Below are positions 22,701 to 32,285 of a stretch of 64,000 nt of DNA, one piece after another (the first letter of the stretch is position 1; each line of letters starts with the position of its first letter). The translations under genes were made by a program, and so were the position numbers. The DNA is taken from assembly GCA_003996215.1 (NCBI GenBank), contig QJPP01000811.1, positions 1 to 64,000 of the forward strand. Direction: 5' to 3'. The DNA comes from Jaltomata sinuosa (lineage: Eukaryota > Streptophyta > Magnoliopsida > Solanales > Solanaceae). Below the pieces are notes generated by a model. It had not been told where the DNA came from and did no database searches. It saw only the letters and a list, made by a program, of their open reading frames with translations.

Positions 22701-23880
22701 GGTGTTATCATTCAAAATGGTTCTGAATCATCTTTGGTAGCTGAAGTGAAAGAAAAGCAAGACAGTGATCTTATTTTGCACCAGCTGAAGGGTGCAGTCC
22801 ATCAGCAAAGGGTAGAGGTTTTCTCCCAAGGGGGAGATGGTGTGCTTCGATATCAGGGTCGATTATGTGTTCCTGACATAGATGGGTTGAGACACCATAT
22901 TTTGATAGAGGCTCATAGCTCCAGGTATTCTATTCGCCTCGGTGCCCCCATTATATACCATTACTTATGAGAAGTCTATTGGTGGAATGGCATGAAAAGG
23001 AACATAACAGGTTTTGTGGCTAAGTGTCCTAACTGTCAACAAGTGAATATAGAGCATCAACGACTGGGTGGTATGACTCAGGATATTAATCTTCCTACTT
23101 GAAAGTGGGAAGCGATCAATATGGACTTCATTACTAGTTTGCCTCATACTCGAAGGCAACATGATTCTATTTGGGTGATTGTTGACAGGATGACTAAATT
23201 AACTTACTTCATGGCTATCAAGACTACAGATTCAGCAGAGGATTATGCCAGACTCTACATTTGTGAGATAGTCAGATTGCATGGTGTTCCATTGTCTATC
23301 ATTTTGGATAGGAGTACTCAGTTCACATTCCAGTTTTGGAGGTCGTTTCAGAAAGGTCTTGGTACTCAGGTTAAGCTTAGCACAGCTTTTCACCCACAGA
23401 CAGATGGCCAGGCAGAGCGTACTATTCAGGCCTTGGAGGATATTTGAGAGCTAGTGTGATTGATTTCAAAGGTAATTGGGATAATTACTTACCTCTTATC
23501 AAGTTTGCTTACAACAACAGCTTTTATTCCAGCATCCAAATGGCTCCTTGTGAGGTACTTTATGGGCGGAGGTGTAGGTTTCTTATTGGTTGGTTTAAGG
23601 TAGGTGAGGCCACTTTAATTGGTCCAAATTCAGTTCATGAGACTATGGAGAAAGTTCAGATCATTGGGGAGAGGTTGAAGACCGCTCAGAGTCGACAAAA
23701 ATCATATGCAGATGTGAGAAGGGAGTTGGAGTTTGAGGTTGATGATTGGGTATTTCTGAAAGTGTCACCCATGAAGGATGTGATGAGATTTGGCAAGAAA
23801 GGAAAACTTAGTCCCCGCTATGTAAGTCCTTATCGAATTCTGAGGAGAGTTGGTAGTGTTGCTTATGAGTTGGATTTGCC
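22701..23880 (+). pseudogene. Gypsy A integrase
   Basis: An H-H-C-C zinc region (IEAHSSRYSI...YWWNGMKRNI...CPNCQQVN, 22910-23045) is followed by the DDE core. It shows MDFITSLPHTRRQHDSIWVI with Asp (~23123), the second Asp in SIILDRSTQFTF (~23305) and Glu in GQAERTIQ (~23415). Then comes MAPCEVLYGRRCR (~23540). Three stops (22968, 23101, 23445) disable it. Confidence 0.88.
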
Positions 23881-24175
23881 AACAGAATTAGAAGTGGTTC
23901 ATCCAGTTTTCCATGTTTCCTTGTTGAAGAAGTGTGTTGGTGACCCGACCTTGATTGTTACTTTGGAAGATGTGGGTGTGAAGGACAACCTTACTTATGA
24001 GAAAGTTCCCGTGGAGATTCTTGATCGTCAAGTTTGGAGGTTGAGAAACAAAGAAGTCATTTCGGTGAAGGTCCTTTGGAGAAATCAGCTAATTGAGGGA
24101 GCTACTTGGGAAGCAGAAGCAGCCATGAAATCCAAGTACCCTCATCTCTTTTCTTCTGACTCAGTTTCAACTTGA
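23881..24175 (+). pseudogene. Gypsy A integrase C-terminus with chromodomain-like module
   Basis: VVHPVFHVSLLKKCVGDP leads to the chromodomain-type tail: EILDRQVWRLRNKEVISVKV, WRNQLIEGATWEAEAAM and YPHLF before TGA at 24173-24175. Such tails mark chromoviruses and are thought to steer integration to heterochromatin. The open frame from 23444 to 24175 is the longest uninterrupted stretch of A. Confidence 0.85.
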
Positions 24176-24396
24176 GGTATTAGTTTCCTCCTTAGTATGT
24201 CCCTCCGGTTCTAGTCCATCAATTTATCTCATGATCCTAGCATGCATTCATGTTTTTCGAAGTTAGTTTTATCATGTTTTAAGTGGAAAAGCTCAGTTTT
24301 CATGTTTATTCTTCAGTTTTCCTGTTTTGGTTTTTTGGTTGGGATGTTTTCTCTCCAGTTTTCCTCGCTTAGTCTTTATTCGAGGACGAATAATCT

Positions 24397-24410
24397 CAAG
24401 GGGGAGATAT
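24397..24410 (+). promoter_or_regulatory. Polypurine tract of Gypsy A
   Basis: CAAGGGGGAGATAT directly abuts the 3' LTR start TGTAACACCCC. It is the plus-strand DNA primer site. Confidence 0.85.
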
Positions 24411-26496
24411 TGTAACACCCCAGAATTCGATTCAGCTTTTAAACTTAGAAACTCTGAAAATTTTAAAACTTCCAGGAATCACGAGTCAAGTCCACGAGCC
24501 GTGGATAGAACCATGAGTCATGGAAGTGACCCGTGAATCCTGTCCTACAGATCCCACCTCTTGTCTGAGAACCACGAGTGGAGTCTACGGGTCGTGATTA
24601 GTTTCATGGGTCGTGGAACCCACCCATGAAATTCATACTGAGGGCAGTCAATTCCCCAGAAACCACGAGAGGTTTCTACGACCCGTGGAAGTTTCCACGA
24701 GTCATCCTATTAAATCGTAGAATCTGATCCGCAGCTTGAACTTTGGGCTCAAGAACCACGAGTCCAATCCACGAACCGTGGTTACTTTTTCGGTCCGTGG
24801 AAAGGACCCGTGGAACCTGAAGCCGAGATTTTTAACATTTTTTCTCTAATTAAATCCCAGGGGTATTTCTATAATTACCTACCCTTTTAACTCTCAAGTG
24901 AGGTCATTTTGGCCATTTTTAGCAGGGTTTTTACTCCTATTAGCCTAAGTCTTTCACTATTCCTCATTCATCTACCAAAAGAGGAAAAGAACTCCTTCAA
25001 GCTCCAAGTCTCAAGCTCCAAGTTCAAGCCTCCAATTCTTTTCATCTTAAGATCAAGCTAGCTTCAATAAGGTATGTGGGTATTCAATAAGGAAATCCCT
25101 TCACCCTTATGCCCAAAATCCTCAAGTTTTTCTTTAATTTATGAATTCATGAAATTAGGATTCTTACCCAATTTGGGGAAAAATTATGGATTTTGTTTTA
25201 AAGTATCAATTCATGATTTCCTATTCATTATCCATATTTTAATTAAGATTTCTTGCATAATTTCAAGATCCCATATATTTGATGATAATTCTAGCATGAT
25301 TCCATTGAATTGCATGTTTTTAAGCAAAATTGGCATGTTTAGATAACATGACCTCTATTATCATGAAATTGAATGTCTAATTCTTCAAGTGATGAATTCA
25401 GAAAGAAAAGTATGCTTTGAATTATGGTTATGCTAAATTTTAAGGATTTTGAATTATGAATCATATGACATCAGATATGTCTTTATGTTTTATGAAATAT
25501 TTGGCATCTAGATATGTCTATCTAAGCTATGTGAATTACATGGTATTAGATATACCTGTATGCTTTTCAAACAGATTTGGAATTAGATATGTCACAAGTA
25601 TAAGTTGAGCTATAAGTATGTTTTGAGAGTAGTATTGAGCATCGAGTTAGATTGGGTGAGTGTACCCCTTGTATATCCCAGAACTACATGCCACCGTAGG
25701 TTTTTTAAGTCTTCTCTAAGGGCATCAAATACCGTGATCACACTAATTATGCCTTTATACCCTGGCAAGGTATATTGAGCCCTTTTGATGGGGTGGATAC
25801 ATCAGATTCCATGTATCTCACATGGTCTATGCCGGTTAGAGAACCTCCCACAGAAACAGTTTTAGTTATTTAAATGCATTGACTCTTTGCTTTCAGATTT
25901 CAGAAGTTCTATTATTACTTATGGTTTTCAAGTATATTTATGCCTATGATATTGCGCTGAGTCCTTTGCATTTCAGCTTTCACAATCAGAGTATGATTTC
26001 AGTTTTAAAGTATGTATAACATGTTTACTTCAGATTTTGCATATCTCATATACTCAGTACATCCTATGGTACTGACGCATATCTTGCGCTGCATCCTCTT
26101 GATGATGCAGATTCTGGTTCGGATCCTCAAATTCGTGGCTAGAGATTAGCCGGTGTCCCAGCTTTGAGTGGTGAGACCTCATACTTTGAGGAATAGTATA
26201 AGTTGTCTATCTTTATGGTTTCTGTTTAGTATTGGGAGTTAGTTGGGGTCTTGTCCCAGCAACTCATTATTCAGTTTAGAGGCTTTCAGATATAGTAGAG
26301 ATTCTGTATTTGGATTTCAGATTTTGTTATGTTATGTTTGAGTTGTTGATGACTCAGTCTATCTATCTCTTCAGTTTAATGCTTCCGTTAAGTTTATCTA
26401 TGTTTGTTTAAGTCATGCTTTAGTCAAGGATTAACTTGGGGCGCTTGTGATCCTGGATCCCTTGTTACGTCTAGGGAGTAGCCTCGGGGCATGACA
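24411..26496 (+). repeat. 3' LTR of Gypsy A (2086 bp)
   Basis: TGTAACACCCCAG...GGGGCATGACA, followed by the TSD CCTCC. The palindromic motif block is at 24478-24802. It aligns end to end with 10294-12377. Confidence 0.92.
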
Positions 26497-26730
26497 CCTC
26501 CATACTTTTCTCGCTCCGATTTTTGTCCTTCACTCCCACGATATTATCGATTATTGAAGGTGGTTGAGTGCGATTTTTAGTCTTTTTTTGTAAGTTTGTT
26601 AACCTCGTATTAATCTAGAATAATATCTATTTGTTTTTCACTGTTTTTTGGTCTGTGATTTTTGTGTATGTCGAATTTTATGATTTAGAAATTTTGCAGT
26701 AATTATCGTGCGATTATTTGGGGGTTTTAC

Positions 26731-26970
26731 TTTTTTGGGGTGTTTGATGAAATTGGAGAAAGTTTAATTTTCTTTTGGGGGGTTTTGATAAAATTGGAGA
26801 AAGCTTAAATCTTTTTTCTGGGTGTTTGATGAAAATGGAGAAAAAATAGTTTTTCTTTTGGGTGTTTGATGAAATTATAGAAAGATAAGTTTTTTTTTCT
26901 TTTTGGGTGTTGGATGAAATTGCAGAAAGATTTTTTTTTCTTTATTGTTGTTTGACGAAATTGGAGAGAG
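26731..26970. repeat. ~42-bp imperfect tandem repeat (about six units) inside the MULE
   Basis: Units begin near 26739, 26783, 26820, 26861, 26904 and 26947, with the core GGGTGTTTGATGAAATTGGA followed by GAAAG and a T-rich run. It lies in MULE sequence on the right of Gypsy A. Confidence 0.75.
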
Positions 26971-27557
26971 ATTGTTATACTAAAGAGCGTGAGAATTTAT
27001 GGGTTTGATCAGAAGATTAACGAGGATGAGAAGGTTTTGTAGAAAGAGATTATTTGAGAGAAATGTTTGTATAGATGATAGGGTAGATATATACAGTAGT
27101 ACAGCTGAATGAGCAGCAAAAATAAAATCAAAAAAATTGAAGAAAAAGATTGATTGATAATGAAGGATTTACATGAGTAAAAGAACCTGAAAAATAACAG
27201 CAGAAATAAAAAAATTAACGGGAAAGAAATTAGGAGAGAGAAATTGAGTTGAGAGGCAAGAAGGAGCTCAAATTTTGATCAATAATGCTGTTGAAATAAT
27301 TGAGAAAGAAAATAGATGTTAAAAGGCCAAAAGTGAATGTTATTATCTTTTCAGAAGGCCTCACGCGCCTAAACGTGTGTATCACACGAACTTTGGATAA
27401 AAATGCCACATAGAATGACAGGTCAAAAAAAAAGTGGTTTAAAATATTGTGTTTCGATGAGTTTAAGTGTTCAGTTGGTAAAGTGATGAATGGAAGGGTC
27501 TAGCTGATAAATGGAGCCAAGTACAAGGATCTCCCAAGTCACTTCGCCAAAAGAAAA

Positions 27558-28577
27558 TAAAGAGTAGATTCATAACATCTTCAAGTATATATATATCTCA
27601 CATCTTATTCTTTTATACTTGAATTTATTTGTTATATGATATTTCAAGGTTAGGCTTATAAGAGTTATACTTATGTGCTTGAGATTTACTTGTCCACTGA
27701 TGTTGCCTTTTATAAAATTATTTCAGTTGACCATTTAATTTTCTAACAACTCCATTTCAGTATTTGACTTTGTTAAAATCATCAAATTTTAGCAAAGTGA
27801 AAAGAACACAAATTTTTTTTGGTTGAAGTTGTAAAAAGATGGTGGCATTAATCAATTTTCTCTAATTGGTTATCATCTACAAGTTAAATTTCAAATTATT
27901 TTTCTAACAAAATGATTCGTAATATGACACTCATTGCTAGAAAGCTTGCAAAAGAAACCAACATGTTGGATATGATTGGTTAGCTTATCTCAGATCACAA
28001 AGTTTTTTATGAAAAAAAGATATGAATTTATAGTTTTATTGTAATTATTGTCACACCCTTTTTTGAGTTTTTCCAATTGAAGTAACCATTTTGAGAAGGG
28101 ATTATTTTATTTATTTAATAAAATCATTATTTAAAATTAAGTTATGGTGTTCAAATCGAGGGCTATGCGGATCCTCAGACATATATGAAATGGAATAAAG
28201 ATCAAACCACCTTTTTGAATTCTTAATCAAAAGGAAATAACTTTTTTTGTTCGTTCACAAAAATAAAAATCGAGTAAGAAATTTTGTTGACCCGGGAAAG
28301 GTATGAGGCACTCCTGTCGTGATTCTAGCACGGTGCTTTTATCAATTAGTATTTAATTTAAATTAATTTTGAATAAATATAATTATTAAATATGTGTACG
28401 GTTCACTTTGATATTATTGAACTTTTATTAGTTTCAACTAAGACACACAGTTGCGAGCTCAACTTCAACATAAAATTTAAATATCCAAATTTTATTCAAA
28501 CATTTTAAAAATCTAAATTTCTAATTCTTATTCACATTTACAATTAAATAATATGACCTCTGCTCCGAGCTCTGATA
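27558..28577. other. AT-rich intergenic DNA
   Basis: No gene is seen. The stretch from ~28050 (tgtcacacccttttttgag) to ~28340 (gacccgggaaaggtatgaggcac) resembles LTR-derived sequence but has no second end that I can define. Confidence 0.5.
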
Positions 28578-28587
28578 GATAAAAATT

Positions 28588-29241
28588 TAAGCATGTCTAG
28601 TGGGCTGGACCGGATCGACAAAAAATGTAATCGGGGGGTCCGGGCCGAGTTAATTATCGAGTTGGCCCATTTCGGGTCCAATTGATCCGATCGTAAAAGG
28701 ATTTTAAATAATCCGTCCGATTCCAGGTTATACCGGTCCGAGCCGAGCCAGCTTTCATTAGAAAATTATTTCATTTTTAATTATTTTCTTTTTGTGTTTA
28801 AATATATTTTCTTCATGAATTGAAATTTGAAGATCTTCATAATTGTTGGGTCCCAAAATTTGATTAAGTATCTAGAACATTAAAAAACAATTAATTTATT
28901 TCTTTTTGATTACGTGCTTTTTAATTTTTATTATTTAAATCTATACTATGTAAAAGAAAATTTCTAGAACTACCATATTTCTTACATATAATTTTAGTTA
29001 TTTTTTAAAAAAACAGGGTTTATCGGTCCGGGTCGGATCGATTAACCGATATCGATATAGACGTGACATTATCAATTTCGATCGATTTCGAACTACGTGT
29101 TCAAAAATTCAACCGGTTGATTCCGGTTATAGAACACGACCCAATCCAACCCAACACTTTAAGTGAGGGCCGGGCTGGATTGGATTTTTACCGGGTTGGG
29201 CTGGTCCTATTTCGAGTCAACCCGTCTGATTAACACCCTTA
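28588..29241. mobile_element. Probable non-autonomous hAT-like element (~654 bp)
   Basis: The ends TAAGCATGTCTAGTGGGC and (inverted) TAAGGGTGTTAATCAGACGGG are flanked by GATAAAAAT (28578-28586) and GATAAAAT (29242-29249), a near-perfect 8-bp TSD. Both ends are crowded with GGTCCGGG/CCCGG-type motifs on an otherwise AT-rich middle. No coding capacity. Confidence 0.6.
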
Positions 29242-29528
29242 GATAAAATGGAATCAGAAGTATTGTTTTTTGGAAAACTTACATAGATATGCTATATTAA
29301 GAAAATATTTACCATCTATAGTAATAATATTTTTTTCACTGGAGACTTATGATACATTTATAATACAGTTTTAATACATATTGCAAAGAACAATTTATAA
29401 AACATATATAATACAAGTTTTATTCATGAATAATACATTTAACACACACTTTAATACACTTATAATACCTTATGCCAATTTTTTATCGAACAAGCATAAT
29501 ACATTTTAAAATACTTATAATACAGCTC

Positions 29529-29895
29529 CGTTTGGCCATGAAAACCAAAATAAAATTTACTTTTAAAAAAAAATGGAGTTGGAGTTGAAATTGTGTTTGG
29601 CCATAGTTTTTGCAATAATTATCTAGAATTTAAAAGTATTTTCTAAAAAAATATAAAATATGATTTTAAAATAAAATATAATTTAAATGGATTTATTTTA
29701 TGAAAATAAAAAATTTAGAATTTTTTCAAAAAAAAATAATTAAAAAGTGAAAAAAGTAAAAACAAGTATTGGATTGTTTTCACTTTTCCAAATACAACTT
29801 GAAGTTGTATTTGGAATTGTTATGGCCAAACAATAATTTTTGAATAAAGTGAAATAATTTTTCAAAAAAAATTGAAAATTTCTTATGATCAAACG
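29529..29895. mobile_element. MITE with CGTTTGGCCAT ends
   Basis: The inverted ends are CGTTTGGCCAT (29529) and ATGATCAAACG (29895). A second nested inverted pair, GTTTGGCCATA (~29597) and TATGGCCAAAC (~29820), lies inside. The interior is AT-rich. No clear TSD was found. Confidence 0.6.
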
Positions 29896-30351
29896 CCCAC
29901 TACATCTATATTACATGCATAATTTACTTTTAATACATAGTATAGATTTATCATAGTATTATTATGTATTGTTATAAATAATAATAAATAAAAAATATTA
30001 CTAAAAATTATAATTATTTATTAAAAAGTACTCACCCAAATAATTTTTCCTATTTTTTGGGTTTTGTGTAAATGACAAATAAAGGAAATTGAAGAAGCAA
30101 CACACAATACGATTTAACTATTAAAAAAAAAAAAACTCCACCACGGCCTCCAATTTGGAATTTTTGGAGTCCTCACGAGAATATGCTGAGCTCTAAGAAA
30201 GCACATAACTACCATGCAATATTCGATCCAGTCAAACCATTGTAATTAAAAAAAATAGCAAATAAAAATTCAGCTTTTTGATTGGCGTGTTATCAGATTG
30301 ATGATCCGCTTTGACCCACCAACCCACCACATTAGCCACCCCTTTCTGCCG

Positions 30352-30360
30352 TATTTATAG
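30352..30360 (+). promoter_or_regulatory. TATA-like box of the S6K gene
   Basis: TATTTATAG lies about 30 bp before a probable transcription start near 30385 and 100 bp before the first 5' splice site. Confidence 0.5.
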
Positions 30361-30856
30361 GCAACACCAAATATTCTGCACTTTTAGACGGCTTCCGTCA
30401 TAAGCTAACGCCCATCTCTCCTGAAAAAAATAAAAGAAATTTCTCCGCCATTTTCCAGGTAAGACGCGCGCGCTCTACTTTCCATCTGCATTCGTTGATT
30501 TCCTTCTTAGGTTTGTATTTTGTTCTTATCAATCCTCGTTTTCTAGTTAGCAATTGAAATTTAAAGTGAGAAATTATTAAATTTATTCTTCATTCTTTCT
30601 GTCAAGACAGATCTAGATTTGAAAAAATATCGGTTATTCATAAATTTCTGTGTTTGTATATACAATTTTCGTCACAATTCTTCTTGTTTTTATGTTTGCC
30701 TCAGATCTCGAACTTTTCAGCAAGTTCTCGCTGTTTCGTTTTTTATCTTCTTTAGACCGCTGAAAGAAGTCTCCTGTTATGTAATTCCGTTGATTTATAT
30801 GCACAATTTCTGAATTTCGGCTGAAATTTTATAGTTTTGGTAATAATAATAATCTA

Positions 30857-30962
30857 ATGTTGCTCGGACTCTTCAATTATATGGACCAGTGTGTGTCGGA
30901 TTCTCCAAAAATCATCGGATTCACTGATGCCGGCGGTATTTTTGGAGAGTGCGAGCAACCTA
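30857..30962. mobile_element. Foldback MITE in the S6K leader intron
   Basis: The inverted ends GTTGCTCGGACTCTT and (inverted) GTTGCTCGCACTCTC enclose a second inverted pair, TCTCCAAAAAT and TATTTTTGGAGA. It resembles a MITE type frequent in Solanaceae. The TSD is unclear. Confidence 0.7.
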
Positions 30963-32078
30963 GATAATAATATAAATTTTATGTTTAGTTTTAGTACAAT
31001 GTAGTCTTCAAATAGATGGAACTGGTGTTCAATTAAGTGAAATTATTGGATCTGAATGAGTCCATGTAAGGAGACAACCAGTGTGGGACATTTTAAACAA
31101 TGTCCTTATTTTGTTCCTCCTTCTCGTGGACCAAAAAAGGGAATTGCAAAGAAAGATCAACCTAAATTTGGAAATAGCGCTAGACAAGTTCTTAAACGAA
31201 AGGAAATTAATTTAATAACAATTTGTTTTGTTGATTTTCCTAAAATGCAGAAACAGTTGTGTTGAGTTTCTTTATTGTCAATTATAACTAGCCTTTTAGG
31301 ACTAGAGAAACTATTAATGATAAGTAGTGGGTGAATTCTTCTGTTAAATCTTGATTTTGGGTGTATATATAAGTTAGATGTTGCATAATCATGCGGGAGA
31401 CTTGAGAGAGATAGGGAGAAATTTTGTACAATGATGGTGGAGGTTGAAAAGTGCACTGGATAGTGTAGCATATTTCGTCTACTGATTTTTGTTTTACGTG
31501 ATAATATTAGAGAATTACACTGGATAATGAAAGCATATATCATCTGCTGATTATGTTTTTGTGTGGTAATTCTAGAGAAGTAAACTGAATAGTGCAGTTT
31601 TTTTTTTAATAAAGTTGATAGTGCAGCGTATGGCCATTCAAAGTGGTGTGTGTATGTGTATGGATAAATCTGTGAATGTGTTTTTCTCCATTTTCTTGAA
31701 TGATGCGATGAATATACATTCAAAGTGCTTTTTTCCTTTATAATTGAACAAATTTGAACTTAATGGCTGATATTACCACTCTTCCTAACACATGGACCAA
31801 CAATTAGGAATACTGGTATTTGACCATTAATTTGTTTTGAACTGATAAATCATTCTAGAGTGCTAAATCTTATTTCTGCAAAGTACTTGGTAATAATTTG
31901 AATGCATGTATACTCGTTGAATACTATAGTAATATGCATCCTTTGCGGGTTTCTCTTCCAGTAATTTCTATTTTCTAAAGTATTAACAGTACTTACATTC
32001 AACTTTACTACATCTTCCTAATTTGCTCCTCACTCTCTCTGTTTCAATGTGTACGACAGATTTGACTTCAGAATCTTC

Positions 32079-32240
32079 ATGAATACTAGAACTACTGTGG
32101 TATCTGCAGTTTCCTGTAAATCGGGAAACAAGAACGGCTTCTTCTGCTGGATTTTGTTGTGCTTGCTTTCTAAGTTCTTTAAGACTGCTACGCTAAACGT
32201 GCACTCCTTTGAAGCATTTGGAAAGGCTTGCCTACCATAG
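32079..32240 (+). CDS. Possible upstream ORF (53 aa) in the S6K leader
   Basis: Begins ATGAATACT and is the only ATG between 32060 and the kinase start. It ends before that start and in the same frame. The peptide has no recognised domain and a hydrophobic middle (FFCWILLCLL). It exists in mRNA only if the acceptor near 32060 or 32071 is used. It could limit kinase translation. Confidence 0.35.
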   Translation: MNTRTTVVSAVSCKSGNKNGFFCWILLCLLSKFFKTATLNVHSFEAFGKACLP

Positions 32241-32285
32241 TATTGATATTTGGCCATCTACATCCGTCAAAGAGCTGCTGGAAAC

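Larger units (their letters stand above)
10294..26496 (+). mobile_element. Ty3/Gypsy chromovirus-type retrotransposon A (Tekay/Del-like), interrupted by element B
   Basis: It has two LTRs of ~2085 bp and a perfect 5-bp TSD CCTCC (10289-10293, 26497-26501). A tRNA-Met PBS, gag, protease, RT, RNase H, integrase and a C-terminal chromodomain-like region follow, with a polypurine tract before the 3' LTR. Excluding B it is ~9.1 kb. Many stops make it inactive. The LTRs differ at about 20 of the first ~225 positions by eye, many of them C/T or G/A changes, pointing to an old insertion in methylated DNA. It sits inside the MULE. Confidence 0.93.
10036..27548. mobile_element. Mutator-like DNA transposon (MULE), non-autonomous, interrupted by Gypsy A
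   Basis: The ends are GGTGAAATGACTTGGGAG at 10036 and the inverted GGCGAAGTGACTTGGGAG ending at 27548. They remain ~80% alike for ~115 bp by eye. Both ends are bordered by the identical 9-bp direct repeat AAAAGAAAA (10027-10035 and 27549-27557). A 9-bp TSD with long TIRs is the Mutator hallmark. Without Gypsy A and its duplicated 5 bp the element is about 1.3 kb. No MURA transposase is present. The interior holds a ~42-bp tandem repeat and, on the minus strand, a CT-rich stretch that looks like a plant 5' UTR. A captured gene fragment (Pack-MULE) is possible but unproven. Confidence 0.8.
30385..32285 (+). other. S6K 5' leader: non-coding exon, ~1.6 kb leader intron, second leader exon with uORF
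   Basis: Exon 1 (start ~30385) has no ATG and ends at CCAG|GTAAGA (30458/30459). The best acceptor is GTACGACAG|A at 32059/32060, after a strong pyrimidine tract, but acceptors at 32071 and 32109 are possible. In the second leader exon, ATG at 32079 opens a 53-codon uORF ending with TAG at 32238-32240. It is in the same frame as the main start 45 nt downstream. A foldback MITE (30857-30962) lies in the intron. RNA data are needed to fix the splice sites. Confidence 0.6.

Noticed and set aside
31157..31723. 188-codon minus-strand frame in the S6K leader intron
   Set aside because: No recognisable domain and low-complexity composition. It lies within an intron, and no splice or promoter context supports it.
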